DNA of 64,000 nt, from NCBI RefSeq assembly GCF_039522585.1, contig NZ_BAAADR010000007.1, one strand, 5' to 3'. The position numbers were made by a program, and so were the translations under genes. The notes under the pieces were generated by a model that was not told where the DNA came from, searched no databases, and saw only the letters and a list, made by a program, of their open reading frames with translations. This document shows, piece by piece, positions 55,150 through 63,201 of this stretch. This DNA comes from Bisbaumannia salifodinae. GTDB taxonomy: Bacteria > Pseudomonadota > Gammaproteobacteria > Pseudomonadales > Halomonadaceae. Each line of letters begins with the position of its first letter. Within the stretch, counting starts at the first letter, position 1.

Positions 55150-55545
55150 ATGCAAGGAAGCTGTCTATGCGGTGGGGTGCGCTACGCCATCGAGGCGCTG
55201 AGCACGGCCCCACAGATCTGCCACTGTCAGACCTGCCGCAAGGCCCATGCCGCCCCGGCGGTGGTCACGGCGGGGGTGGCTCGCTCGGCATTTCGCTGGC
55301 TACAGGGCGAGGCGCTACTCAACCGCTACGAATCCAGCCCCGGCAAGTGGCGCCATTTCTGCTCGGTCTGCGGCTGCCAGCTGATCGCCGAACGGGAAGG
55401 GCAGGCGCATCTCATCCTGCGTCTGGCGACCCTGGACGAGGACCCCGGCGTGATGCCCGAGGCACATATCTGGACCAGCCACGACCAGCCCTGGCTTAGC
55501 GGCGAGGGCCTGCCACGTTATCCCCAGTGGCCGCCCGGCCGTTAG
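55150..55545 (+). CDS. GFA-family (glutathione-dependent formaldehyde-activating-like) zinc protein
   Basis: This 131-residue protein has the zinc-binding pattern of the Gfa family: GSCLCGGVRYAIE near the start, CHCQTCRKAH near residue 25, and CSVCGCQLI near 67. Most members have no proven formaldehyde activity. ATG 55150 is chosen because AAGGAGG lies 6 bases upstream. Confidence 0.85.
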   Translation: MQGSCLCGGVRYAIEALSTAPQICHCQTCRKAHAAPAVVTAGVARSAFRWLQGEALLNRYESSPGKWRHFCSVCGCQLIAEREGQAHLILRLATLDEDPGVMPEAHIWTSHDQPWLSGEGLPRYPQWPPGR

Positions 55546-56025
55546 GCGCCGAGAACAGCCCTACAAAGCTGCACCTTGTACCTGTTGGAGCTGGCTTTAG
55601 CCGGCGATCTGCGCCTGATTACCTTGCCAAATTCATTTTCCCATCCAACGCGCCCCATAGGCGAAGTTATCGCTTACCCATGTGAGAAACGGTCAATTCC
55701 GGCTATGCAGGATCTTCCCGCCGTGGCTAAGATGGAAAGCAATATTCGATTAGTGGATGGGGCGGAGTGGCAGCATGGTGGCAGGGATCTGGCTGGTGAA
55801 GCCACCGAATGGGGCGGCGGCTGTCGACCCGAAGAGGCCGTTATGAAAGTGCAGGAGGCATGAAATTTTGGACATATTGCATAATTTTAATTAATGGTTA
55901 AAGGCTTGCGAGAACCTTGGCAGGCTGCATTTTCCGGAAAAATGTGCCGGCACGTTCACCCAATCATAGAACACGCCGTCTAATACGCTGTTAGAACTAC
56001 CTAATTGAATAAAGAGGAAAATGGC
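55546..56025. other. intergenic region with REP-like element, no gene accepted
   Basis: This is 480 bases between the Gfa-like gene and the TIR gene. A 95-codon open frame at 55576-55863 begins within the REP-like sequence, has no ribosome-binding site and resembles no protein, so it is not called. AT-rich DNA from 55860 probably carries the promoter of the TIR gene, and GAGGAAA lies just before 56021. Confidence 0.4.
55583..55610 (+). repeat. REP-like element
   Basis: TGTTGGAGCTGGCTTTAGCC followed by GGCGATCT resembles the extragenic palindromes common in Pseudomonas-like genomes (GGAGCTGGCTTTAGCCAGC type). Related sequence in the opposite sense occurs at 59621 and 59703. Confidence 0.5.
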
Positions 56026-56606
56026 ATGGCAAGGTTCACAGCACCAGTACGTGGACATAAATCAGCGGTGGGGGTAGATCAAGTAGCAGTTCAAGGCCGC
56101 GGTGGTCGAGGCCAGATTCGTCTGTGTCTTACACGGCCGCTCAAGTGAAGTCACTCACGCCAATCCGAGAAGTCGTTGAGACACGAGCAGCGGCGCAACC
56201 TGATCTTCGTGACGCCTTCCTCTGTCACGCGTGGGACGACCGCAAAGGAACAGCCAAAGAGCTGCACGAATTGCTTGAGGCGGCTGGTGTCAAAGTTTGG
56301 TTCAGCGAGAGGGACCTTGGGCTCGGCGTGCCAATGATGCGCGCCATCGACAAAGGCTTAGCGAATTCCCGAATAGGACTTGTGTTGGTGACCCCTGCGA
56401 TGTTGGATCGCCTCCCAAAAGAGAGCGTCTCTGACAAAGAACTTTCTGAACTACTAGCAGGCAATCAGCTCGTTCCGATCGTGCACAACACTACATATGA
56501 AGATCTACGTAATGTCAGCCCTTTGCTCGCATCCAGAACCGGCCTAGATACTTCAGAAGATTCAATGGAAATGGTAGGAAAAAACGCCGAGTTGGTTGAT
56601 ATCTAA
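56026..56606 (+). pseudogene. TIR-domain protein with N-terminal frameshift
   Basis: The TIR domain is intact from about 56124: DAFLCHAWDDRKGTAKELHE, VKVWFSERDLGLGVPMMRAID, NSRIGLVLVTPAML and NQLVPIVHNTTYE. The expected N-terminus MARFTAPVRG starts at ATG 56026 (GAGGAAA upstream) but in another frame. The Ser-rich link SGGGRSSSSSRPRWSRP is read in the TIR frame just after an in-frame stop at 56058-56060. One base appears lost or gained near 56056-56064. GTG 56124 could start a shorter 160-residue protein. Bacterial TIR proteins of this type are often NAD-degrading defence or effector proteins. Confidence 0.65.
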
Positions 56607-56620
56607 CTTTGTAGACTTAA

Positions 56621-56694
56621 GTTATAACAAGCGCATGTTGTCGAACTGGTTTTCCGTCGCGTTACAAGCCAGCCGCAAAATGCGAACGTTACAT
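56621..56694. other. attC-like palindromic site
   Basis: TTATAAC-AAGCGCAT at the left and ATGCGAAC-GTTACAT at the right give imperfect complementary ends 74 bp apart. This resembles an integron recombination site (R''L''...L'R'), right after the TIR gene. The R' box does not fit GTTRRRY fully. No integrase is in the window. Confidence 0.3.
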
Positions 56695-56723
56695 GAGCAC
56701 ATTCTGAGCGTCCGCTTCTGGCC

Positions 56724-58412
56724 GAGGCTGTGTGAAAACCCAAAAATCCGTTGCCTGTTCCCGCATCCGGCCGTCAGGCCACGCCCAGCGACCAACGAGA
56801 CGTCTCAAAGCACTTCCGTGATCGCCACATACGAGGTTATTCAAAATCGTGCGCCCCGAGAAACCTTTCCTGGAGAGCGTCATAGGGCGCTACAGGCGCT
56901 ACAGAGAGCGGCAGGCCACACTATGCCCGCATCGCCTGAATCAACCCCTTGGTTCCGAGGATCTTCATGACGCGTTTCATGTTGTAGGCCAGCACGTGAA
57001 GGCTCATTTCCGTGCTGACGTTCTTGAGGCTCTTGGTCAGAAAATGCGTCGCTCCCATCCAGGCCTTCAGTGTGCCGAACGGGTGCTCGACTGTCTGGCG
57101 TCTGAGGCGCATCATCTCCGGCTTCTGGTCCAATCGAGACTGCACCGACTCAAGCACATCCTCATGCTCCCAGCGCTTGATTCGTCGATAGGTCCCCGTG
57201 GTGCATTGCCCTTTCATCGTGCAGGTTGGACAGGCTGAACTCCAGTAGCAATGTAGCGTCTGACCCTTTTCGACGGTCTTGAAACGCCAGATCAGTCGCT
57301 CTCCTGCAGGGCAGCGGTATCCGTTGCTTTCGGGGATGAAGAGAAATGCCTCTCTCGGAAACATTCCCTTGGCCTGGCTCGATGAGGTTTTCGGTTTGGG
57401 GAGATAGGTGGTGATACCGGCCTTGTGGCACTCGAGAATCTCTTCTCCCTTAAAGTAACCGCGATCAGCCACGACGGTGAGATCTTTGATGCCGCTGGCA
57501 TCACGCGCCTGATTGGCCATTCTGGATAGTTGACTGCGATCACTGCCGACGTTGGTGACCTCATGGGCGATGATCAAGTGATGCCGGTTATCCACAGCCG
57601 TCTGTACGTTATACCCCACTACCCCGGTGCCTCGCGTCGTCATGGAGCGGGCATCGGGATCCGTCAACGAGATCTGCTGGTCAGGTGCCTGGGTTCTTTG
57701 TATTTCAATGGCTTGTAGTTGCTGCACTTCCTCGGTGAGGGCGGCAATCTTTTCCTTCAGCTGTGCTGTCTGCGCCTCTGTGACAGCCGGAACTCCCCGG
57801 TCAGCTGAGTCGAACTGGCGCAGGTAATGCTCAATGCTCTTCTCGATTTCCTCGGCTCGCCGTTTCATCTTGGCGAACGTAAAGTTGCGATCTCGGTTGT
57901 TGACCGCTTTGAATTTGCTCCCGTCGATGGCCACGATGGCTTGTGAGAACAGTCCCAGGCGCCGGCAGAGCACGACGAAGTCTCGGCAGGTGGCGCGGAT
58001 CGCCTTACCGTTGTGCTTACGGAAATCGGCAATCGTCTTGAAGTCCGGTGCCAGGCGCTCTGTCAGCCACATCAGCTCGACATTGCGCTGCGCCTCGCGC
58101 TCCAGGCGACGGCTGGATTGGACGCGATTGAGGTAACCGTAGAGGTAGATTTTCAGGAGTACTGCGGGGTGATAGGCGGGCCGGCCAGTGGCATGGGGAT
58201 CGACACCCTTGAAACCGAGTTGTCTGAGGTCGAGGGCCTCGACGAAGGCCTCGATGGCTCGGACCGGGTTGTCCTCTGAGACGAAATCATCCAGAAGCTC
58301 AGGGAACAACGTGGCTTGAGACCGGGATTCACCTGAAACGAAACGCTTCATCGGCACCTCCACGAGCAGTCACGAGGAGAGTATAGCGGGAGCCACGTTT
58401 TCACACAGCCTC
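56724..58412 (-). mobile_element. IS1182-type insertion sequence with GGCC target duplication
   Basis: The ends are perfect 16-bp inverted repeats, GAGGCTGTGTGAAAAC at 56724-56739 and its complement at 58397-58412. GGCC is present on both outer sides (56720-56723 and 58413-58416), consistent with a 4-bp palindromic target duplication. One intact transposase gene fills most of the 1.69-kb element. It is probably recent and active. Confidence 0.9.
56921..58351 (-). CDS. IS1182-family transposase
   Basis: This 476-residue DDE transposase starts MKRFVSGESRSQATLFPELLDD. Landmarks are DPHATGRPAYHPAVLLKIYLYGYLNRVQSSR split over the first 75 residues, IVAIDGSKFKAVNN, TVVADRGYFKGEEI, and the C-terminal VEHPFGTLKAWMG box with the catalytic glutamate. 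A cysteine cluster (CPTCTMKGQC) lies near 380. GGAGGTG stands 4-5 bases before the ATG. The frame is intact. Confidence 0.92.
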   Translation of the reverse strand: MKRFVSGESRSQATLFPELLDDFVSEDNPVRAIEAFVEALDLRQLGFKGVDPHATGRPAYHPAVLLKIYLYGYLNRVQSSRRLEREAQRNVELMWLTERLAPDFKTIADFRKHNGKAIRATCRDFVVLCRRLGLFSQAIVAIDGSKFKAVNNRDRNFTFAKMKRRAEEIEKSIEHYLRQFDSADRGVPAVTEAQTAQLKEKIAALTEEVQQLQAIEIQRTQAPDQQISLTDPDARSMTTRGTGVVGYNVQTAVDNRHHLIIAHEVTNVGSDRSQLSRMANQARDASGIKDLTVVADRGYFKGEEILECHKAGITTYLPKPKTSSSQAKGMFPREAFLFIPESNGYRCPAGERLIWRFKTVEKGQTLHCYWSSACPTCTMKGQCTTGTYRRIKRWEHEDVLESVQSRLDQKPEMMRLRRQTVEHPFGTLKAWMGATHFLTKSLKNVSTEMSLHVLAYNMKRVMKILGTKGLIQAMRA

Positions 58413-58531
58413 GGCCGAACGGAGAACGTTAGCCTACCCTGATGATATGAATGAAGCCGCTTGTTCACCAGAGCGGGCGCCCGGCGCCTTGGCAGGTGGT
58501 AATTCCGCTTTCATTGATATAGGAGAAGTCC

Positions 58532-58750
58532 ATGCAAGATATAAGACGGCTCGAGGTCGGTATGTCCACAAAGATCGGCACGGATCAGGTGAAGGAGCCT
58601 GAGGTGGGAAGGGAGTATGTCCGGGCGCTCGACTCCAATACTTGGCTCCTGTTTACCGAAGACCCGGCCGAGGATCGAACAGTTGTTGTTCGCATTGATA
58701 GCATCGACGGTGATGTGTGCCACTGCACGGTTACTAGAAAGCTAAGTTGA
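58532..58750 (+). CDS. small hypothetical protein (72 aa)
   Basis: This 72-residue acidic protein begins MQDIRRLEVGMSTKIG and ends CHCTVTRKLS. The ATG has AGGAGAAG 4 bases upstream. The sequence DSNTWLLFTEDPAEDRTVVVRI suggests a small beta structure. It belongs to no family I know. It lies beside the IS and the TIR gene in an accessory region. Confidence 0.5.
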   Translation: MQDIRRLEVGMSTKIGTDQVKEPEVGREYVRALDSNTWLLFTEDPAEDRTVVVRIDSIDGDVCHCTVTRKLS

Positions 58751-59090
58751 TAGATGCTATAAGCTTTATTCCCGCTCTCGCCTTGGCTGACTAGGCCAGC
58801 GTGCGGATTGACGCAATGACGTCAGTTCGTGGCGACAATACAATCTGAGCTCAGACTAACGACTGTCCTCCCGTCACGTGCGAGCGGACGGAGCTTAAAC
58901 GCGGTTCGCTTCATGCTGCCGGTCCTGCAAGACCGTTCAGTCTTTGCTGTACTTAATAGGTCAATCAAGCAGAACGTCTTGCCCTGGCGCGCTAAGAGAT
59001 GATTAGTTCTGGCATTATATTAACTATAGACGATTGACCGCTCTTGGCCGAAAGCGGCCTCACCTGAAGGGCTGATGGAGAAACCATTCC
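58751..59090. other. intergenic region, no gene recognised
   Basis: This 340-base accessory-like DNA has mixed composition. It ends with GACCGCTCTTGGCCGAAAG followed by CGGCC, an inverted-repeat-like motif just before the P-loop gene. I see no open frame with start signals, no tRNA and no terminator T-run. Confidence 0.4.
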
Positions 59091-59651
59091 ATGAAAATCA
59101 TCCTCCTCGGTAACGCCGGGTCAGGAAAAAGCACCCTCTCCAAGCGGCTGCTCGACAGGCAGCCGGCGGCTCGCTTGTCGCTGGACCAGGTGGCGTTTCG
59201 AGAGGGGATGGAACGGCGGCCGCTGGCGGAGAGCGTGGCGGAGGTGCGGCGCTTTATCGATGCCCATGCCCACTGGATTATCGAGGGGTGCTACGCGGAT
59301 ATCATCGAGCCGATCCTGCCGGCGTGTGAGGAGCTGATCTTCCTCAATCCCGGCGTCGAGACCTGTGTGGCGCACTGTCGGTCGCGGCCCTGGGAGCCGG
59401 AGAAGTTCGCGACCCGCAAGGCACAGGATGCCAACCTGGAGGCCCTGCTCACCTGGGTTCGCACCTACGAGACTCGCGATGATAACTATGGGCTGAGTCG
59501 TCACCGGGCGTTGTTCGACGGCTTTCGGGGCAGGAAAATAGAGCTTAATGATCCGAGCAAGTATGCATCGATGCTGGGGTGGGTTAACTTGGATAAACTC
59601 TCAAAGACAGCTGAAAATCGCTCGGCAAAGCCAAGCTCCCACAATAGCTGA
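59091..59651 (+). CDS. P-loop NTPase / shikimate-kinase-like protein
   Basis: This 186-residue small kinase-like protein has Walker A GNAGSGKST at residues 7-15 and a conserved LSLDQVAFREG. HWIIEGCYADIIEP and a following LIFLNP match the adenylate/shikimate kinase-like branch often annotated as AAA family ATPase. The substrate is unknown. The last ~12 residues (ENRSAKPSSHNS) are read from a REP-like element, so the original C-terminus near RKIELNDPSKYAS has probably been altered. Confidence 0.75.
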   Translation: MKIILLGNAGSGKSTLSKRLLDRQPAARLSLDQVAFREGMERRPLAESVAEVRRFIDAHAHWIIEGCYADIIEPILPACEELIFLNPGVETCVAHCRSRPWEPEKFATRKAQDANLEALLTWVRTYETRDDNYGLSRHRALFDGFRGRKIELNDPSKYASMLGWVNLDKLSKTAENRSAKPSSHNS

Positions 59652-59726
59652 GTGGAGCACTGCCGAGCTCAGCTAACCTTTTACATGCCGGGTAAGGGTT
59701 CTCTCGGCAAGGCCAAATTCCCACGG
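59621..59726. repeat. pair of REP-like elements
   Basis: CTCGGCAAAGCCAAGCTCCC at 59621 and CTCGGCAAGGCCAAATTCCC at 59703 are direct copies of an extragenic palindrome-type sequence. The first runs over the stop region of the P-loop gene. Confidence 0.55.
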
Positions 59727-59762
59727 CCATCGGTTGGCTCCTTCGCCTATCCGATGAAAAGT

Positions 59763-59798
59763 AAAACGCCCGTGCTGCCATTGGCAGGCGGGCGTTTT
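59763..59798. terminator. bidirectional terminator
   Basis: AAAACGCCC(G)TGCTGCC and GGCA(G)GCGGGCGTTTT form a long stem with A and T runs on opposite sides. It serves the converging P-loop and PfpI-type genes. Confidence 0.85.
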
Positions 59799-59815
59799 CT
59801 GTCGGGCCGGCCGGG

Positions 59816-60502
59816 TTACTTGCCCAGCGCTTCCAGCAGTAGCTTGGCCACCGGCTCGGAGGAGGGCGGGTTCTGGCCGGTGATCAGCTGGCCGTCGCGG
59901 CGGGTGTAGGGGACGAAGTCGTCGGCCTTGGAGTAGCGGCCGCCGCCGGCGATCAGGGCGTCTTCGACCAGGTGGGGCACCACCTCGGTGAGTCCCACGG
60001 CGGCTTCCTCACCATTGGTGAAGCCGGTGACCTGGCGGCCCTGGATGATCGGCCGGCCATCGGCGTCGCGGGCGTGGATCAGCACGATGGGGGCGTGGCA
60101 CACCGCGGCCACCGGTTTCTGCTGGGCCCAGAAGGCCTCGATCAGGCGGATGGAGTCGGCATCGTCCACCAGGTCCCAGAGCGGGCCATGCCCGCCGGGG
60201 TAGAAGACGGCGTCGAAGTCGTCGGCGTTGACCTCGGCGAGGCGATGGGTGCTGGCCAACTGCTGCTTGGCCGTCTCGTCCTGCTGGAAGCGGCGGGTCG
60301 CCTCGGTCTGGCTCTCCTCGGCGTCGCTCTTGGGGTCCAGCGGCGGCTGGCCGCCCTTGGGCGAGGCCAGCACCACCTCGGCGCCAGCGTCCAGGCAGGC
60401 GTAGTAGGGCGCCGCCAGCTCTTCCAGCCAGAAGCCGGTGGGCTCGCCGGTATCGCCGAGGCGGTCGTGGGAAGTCAGCACCATCAGAATGCGTGCGCTC
60501 AT
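59816..60502 (-). CDS. DJ-1/PfpI-family protein (Hsp31-like glyoxalase/deglycase type)
   Basis: This 228-residue cytosolic protein has the nucleophile C135 in AAVCHAPIVL. The partner glutamate is near E27 in GFWLEELAAPY, and YPGGHGPLWDL and TGFTNGEEAAVG follow. This is the class I subgroup that acts on methylglyoxal or similar carbonyls. It is divergent from a LysR regulator with a palindrome in the shared promoter, the usual layout for a regulated target. Confidence 0.85.
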   Translation of the reverse strand: MSARILMVLTSHDRLGDTGEPTGFWLEELAAPYYACLDAGAEVVLASPKGGQPPLDPKSDAEESQTEATRRFQQDETAKQQLASTHRLAEVNADDFDAVFYPGGHGPLWDLVDDADSIRLIEAFWAQQKPVAAVCHAPIVLIHARDADGRPIIQGRQVTGFTNGEEAAVGLTEVVPHLVEDALIAGGGRYSKADDFVPYTRRDGQLITGQNPPSSEPVAKLLLEALGK

Positions 60503-60565
60503 GGCAATCTCCTTGGCCAGTGCGGGGAATCACGATGGTCACCATCCTAGCCGGGCGGCTAGTAT

Positions 60566-60586
60566 TCGAGAATTGATGATTCTCGA
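60566..60586. promoter_or_regulatory. palindromic LysR-type operator candidate
   Basis: TCGAGAAT-TGATG-ATTCTCGA is a perfect 8-bp inverted repeat in the 101-base gap between the divergent pfpI-type and lysR genes. It is the expected kind of site for the LysR protein. Confidence 0.6.
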
Positions 60587-60603
60587 TAGGAGATATTCAC
60601 TCG

Positions 60604-61536
60604 ATGAATATCGCGGGCAAGGACCTCAACCTGCTGCTGCTCTTCCATGTGCTCTATCAGGAGCGCAGCGTCTCGGCGGCGGCCGGACGCATGGCGCTCA
60701 GCCAGCCGGCCCTGAGCCACAAGCTGGCCAAGCTGCGCCACGCCTTCGGCGACGAGCTCTTCGTGCGTGCGCCCCGCGGCCTGACGCCGACGCCCCGGGC
60801 CCACGAGCTGGCGCCCCGGGTGCAGCAACTGGTGGCGGGCATCGAGGGCTTCTTCGACTTCTGCGAGGGCAGTGACTACCTGGCCCGGGCCGACCGGGTG
60901 CACCTCTACACCACCGACTATATCGAGCAACTGCTGTTGCCGCGGCTGCTGCCGGTGGTACGCCGCGAGGCGCCGCAGTTGCAATTGGTCACCCATAACA
61001 CCCGGGGCCGGCTGCCGCGGGCGGAGCTGGAGACCGGCGAGTGCGATATCGCCATCGCCGGCTTCTACGGCGACCTGCCGCGCAGCTATCATCAGCAGCG
61101 CATCCACCGGGAGGGCTTCGTGGTGCTGGCCGCCCGGGACCACCCCGAGATCGGCGAGCGCCTGACCCTGGAGGGCTACCTGGCCAGCGATCACCTGGTC
61201 ACCACCCTGACCGGCGACCTGGACGGTCATGTGGACAAGCAGCTGCGCGCCCTGGGACGCCGGCGGCGGGTGGTGGCGGGGCTGTCGAGCTTTACCGTGC
61301 CGCCGCTGCTGGTGGCCCAGAGCGACCTGCTGCTGACCTGCCTGGAGAGCGTGGCCACCCAGGCGGTGGCGCGCTTCCCGGGGCTTTCGATTCACCCCTG
61401 CCCGCTGGAACTGGACGGCGTGGCGGTGATCCAGACCTGGCACCAGCGCACCCACGAGGATCGTCTTCGCCGCTGGCTGCGCGGCCAGATCAAGGCGCTG
61501 CTGGAGCCGTCGGCCCTGGTCGAGGCGAAGGAATAA
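60604..61536 (+). CDS. LysR-family transcriptional regulator
   Basis: This 310-residue regulator has an N-terminal winged helix in NLLLLFHVLYQERSVSAAAG, MALSQPALSHKLAKLR and FGDELFVRAPRGLTPT. The substrate-binding domain starts near residue 95 (VHLYTTDYIEQLLLP). The ExxA-type neighbour suggests control of the DJ-1/PfpI gene. AGGAG is 11 bases before the ATG. Confidence 0.88.
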   Translation: MNIAGKDLNLLLLFHVLYQERSVSAAAGRMALSQPALSHKLAKLRHAFGDELFVRAPRGLTPTPRAHELAPRVQQLVAGIEGFFDFCEGSDYLARADRVHLYTTDYIEQLLLPRLLPVVRREAPQLQLVTHNTRGRLPRAELETGECDIAIAGFYGDLPRSYHQQRIHREGFVVLAARDHPEIGERLTLEGYLASDHLVTTLTGDLDGHVDKQLRALGRRRRVVAGLSSFTVPPLLVAQSDLLLTCLESVATQAVARFPGLSIHPCPLELDGVAVIQTWHQRTHEDRLRRWLRGQIKALLEPSALVEAKE

Positions 61537-61550
61537 GGCGGGGCTATACC

Positions 61551-61720
61551 ATGGCATTGAAGAAGATCATTTCCGGCGGCCAGACCGGCGTCGACCGCGG
61601 CGCCCTGGATGTCCCTGCTGCGCCTCGGGAAAGGCTGATGGCAGCGAGGCGTCCATTCCTTTACTTGGCGGCACCGACGAACTGGCGCGGCTCTGGGAGG
61701 TCTGCCGTAGTAGTCGCTAA
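61551..61720 (+). pseudogene. remnant of a putative molybdenum-carrier (YpsA-like) gene
   Basis: ATG 61551 gives MALKKIISGGQTGVDRGALD, the start of putative molybdenum carrier proteins (usually ~150 residues). After about 20 codons the similarity stops. A short tail in another frame reads LGGTDELARLWEVCRSSR and a TAA at 61718. A large internal deletion with frameshift is likely. Confidence 0.65.
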
Positions 61721-61738
61721 GTTGGCAGAGAGGCCACC

Positions 61739-62110
61739 ATGAGCGCATTGCCCCCCTTGAGGGTCTACTACGACGGCGTCTGTCCCGGTTGTCGCCGGGA
61801 CCGGGCCCGCTACGAGCGCTGGGCCGGGGAGACCGGCCGGGACGTGAGCTGGTGCGACGTCACCGAGCACCAGCAGATGCTGCGCGCCAAGGGCATCGAC
61901 CCGCGGGCGGCGCTGCTGTCGCTGCATGTGGAGGAGGAGGGCGGCGCCATCCGCGAGGGCATCGACGCCTATATCCTGCTGATGCGCCGGGTGCCTCGCC
62001 TCAGGCCCCTAGCCTGGCTGATCGGCCTGCCGGGGCTCAAGTCCGTGCTGCGCTTCGGCTACGACCGCTGGGTGCGGCGGCGCCTGGCCCGGGAGGGGCG
62101 CCTGCCCTGA
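61739..62110 (+). CDS. DCC-family (DUF393) thiol-disulfide oxidoreductase-like protein
   Basis: This 123-residue protein begins LRVYYDGVCPGCRRDRARYERW, with the family's DxxCxxC-type motif (D-G-V-C-P-G-C). It then has a helical tail with RPLAWLIGLPGLKSVLRFGYDRWVRRR. The family is predicted to be thioredoxin-like; partners are unknown. It is convergent with the next gene, with only one base between the stops. Confidence 0.82.
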   Translation: MSALPPLRVYYDGVCPGCRRDRARYERWAGETGRDVSWCDVTEHQQMLRAKGIDPRAALLSLHVEEEGGAIREGIDAYILLMRRVPRLRPLAWLIGLPGLKSVLRFGYDRWVRRRLAREGRLP

Positions 62111-62111
62111 A

Positions 62112-62534
62112 TCAGGCCTGGCCCTGCAGGGTGGCGATCAGCCGCCGGGGCCCGCCGTGGTCGCGGTGCTCGCCGAGCCACAGGCCCTGCCAGGTGCCCA
62201 GGGCCAGGCGGCCGTCGCGCACCGCCAGGGTCAGTTGGGTGCCCAGCAGGCTCGCGATCACATGCGCCGGCATATCGTCGGGGCCCTCCAATACGTGCTT
62301 GAAGTAGGGCAGGTCGCCTGGCACCAGGCGGCGCAGGAAGGCGTCCATGTCGTGGCACACGTCCGGGTCGGCGTTCTCGTTGAGGGTCAGCGACGCCGAG
62401 GTATGTTGCAGCTGCAGGTGCAATAGCCCCACCCGGCAGCGGGCCAGCTCGGGCAGCGCCGCCTCCACTCGCTCGGTAATCAGATGAAAGCCCCGCGCCA
62501 CGGCGGGCAGTCGAATCTCCTGCTGGTGCCACAT
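62112..62534 (-). CDS. YjbQ/UPF0047 family protein
   Basis: This 140-residue protein has the UPF0047 landmarks LLHLQLQHTSASLTLNENADPDV and HDMDAFLRRLVP, then LTLAVRDGRLALGTWQGLWLGEHRD. Members include YjbQ, with weak thiamine-phosphate synthase activity in vitro. The start at 62534 (MWHQQEIRL) has GAGGA 7 bases upstream. Confidence 0.85.
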   Translation of the reverse strand: MWHQQEIRLPAVARGFHLITERVEAALPELARCRVGLLHLQLQHTSASLTLNENADPDVCHDMDAFLRRLVPGDLPYFKHVLEGPDDMPAHVIASLLGTQLTLAVRDGRLALGTWQGLWLGEHRDHGGPRRLIATLQGQA

Positions 62535-62591
62535 CTCACCATCCTCTGCGTCTCGGGGGGAGGCCAAGGCTGCCATCCCCGGACCACGCTG

Positions 62592-63017
62592 TCATCCGCC
62601 ATTATCGCCGGCATAGCAGGGCGGCGAGGCGGGGTCGTCCCGGTCGCTGGCGTCTTCGGCGGCCAGGGCCTCGAGCAGCGCCTCGCGCAGCACCGGCAGG
62701 TGGGAGGCCTCCAGGTCGCGGGCGGCGGAGAGCAGGGTCAGGCGCCCGCGACGGGCGTGGCGCAGCAGCGGCACCAGCGCCTCGGCGGCGTCATTCAGCT
62801 CCCAGCGGTAGCGGCGCACGAACACCGCGCGGCTGATCTCCTCCTGGTGCCAGGCCCGACGCAGGCCGGGGGAGGGGGAGGCGTCCCGGTACCAGTCGGT
62901 GAGGCGCAGGCTCTCGCGGCGCTTGCCCCGGGGCCACAGGCGATCCACCAGGATGCGGGCCCCATCCTCGGGCTCGGCCTCGGCGTAGATGCGCTTGAGT
63001 CGAATATCGTAGGTCAT
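62592..63017 (-). CDS. DUF488 family protein (YeaO-like)
   Basis: This 141-residue protein begins IRLKRIYAEAEPEDGARILVDRLWPRG, the signature of the YeaO branch of DUF488. It is followed by DWYRDASPSPGLRRAW and LTLLSAARD. The function is unknown. It lies just upstream of, and reads in the same direction as, the YjbQ gene. Confidence 0.82.
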   Translation of the reverse strand: MTYDIRLKRIYAEAEPEDGARILVDRLWPRGKRRESLRLTDWYRDASPSPGLRRAWHQEEISRAVFVRRYRWELNDAAEALVPLLRHARRGRLTLLSAARDLEASHLPVLREALLEALAAEDASDRDDPASPPCYAGDNGG

Positions 63018-63201
63018 ATCGAGTTTCTTCCTTGCACGCAGTGGCCGGTTTCCCAGCTTAGGCCGGGCCGGCGTCTCGCTCCAGTCCCGAAACGTTTACC
63101 GCTCGGCTTGCGCCACTCAGCGTTGGCGCCGGCGTTGTCGGCCGGCAGGTCGAGGCCCGCGGCTTCGGCTAGGCTCAGGAAGGAGCCGCGAAGGAGCGAG
63201 C

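Noticed and set aside
55576..55863. 95-codon open frame
   Set aside because: It starts inside a REP-like repeat, has no ribosome-binding site, and its translation resembles no protein.
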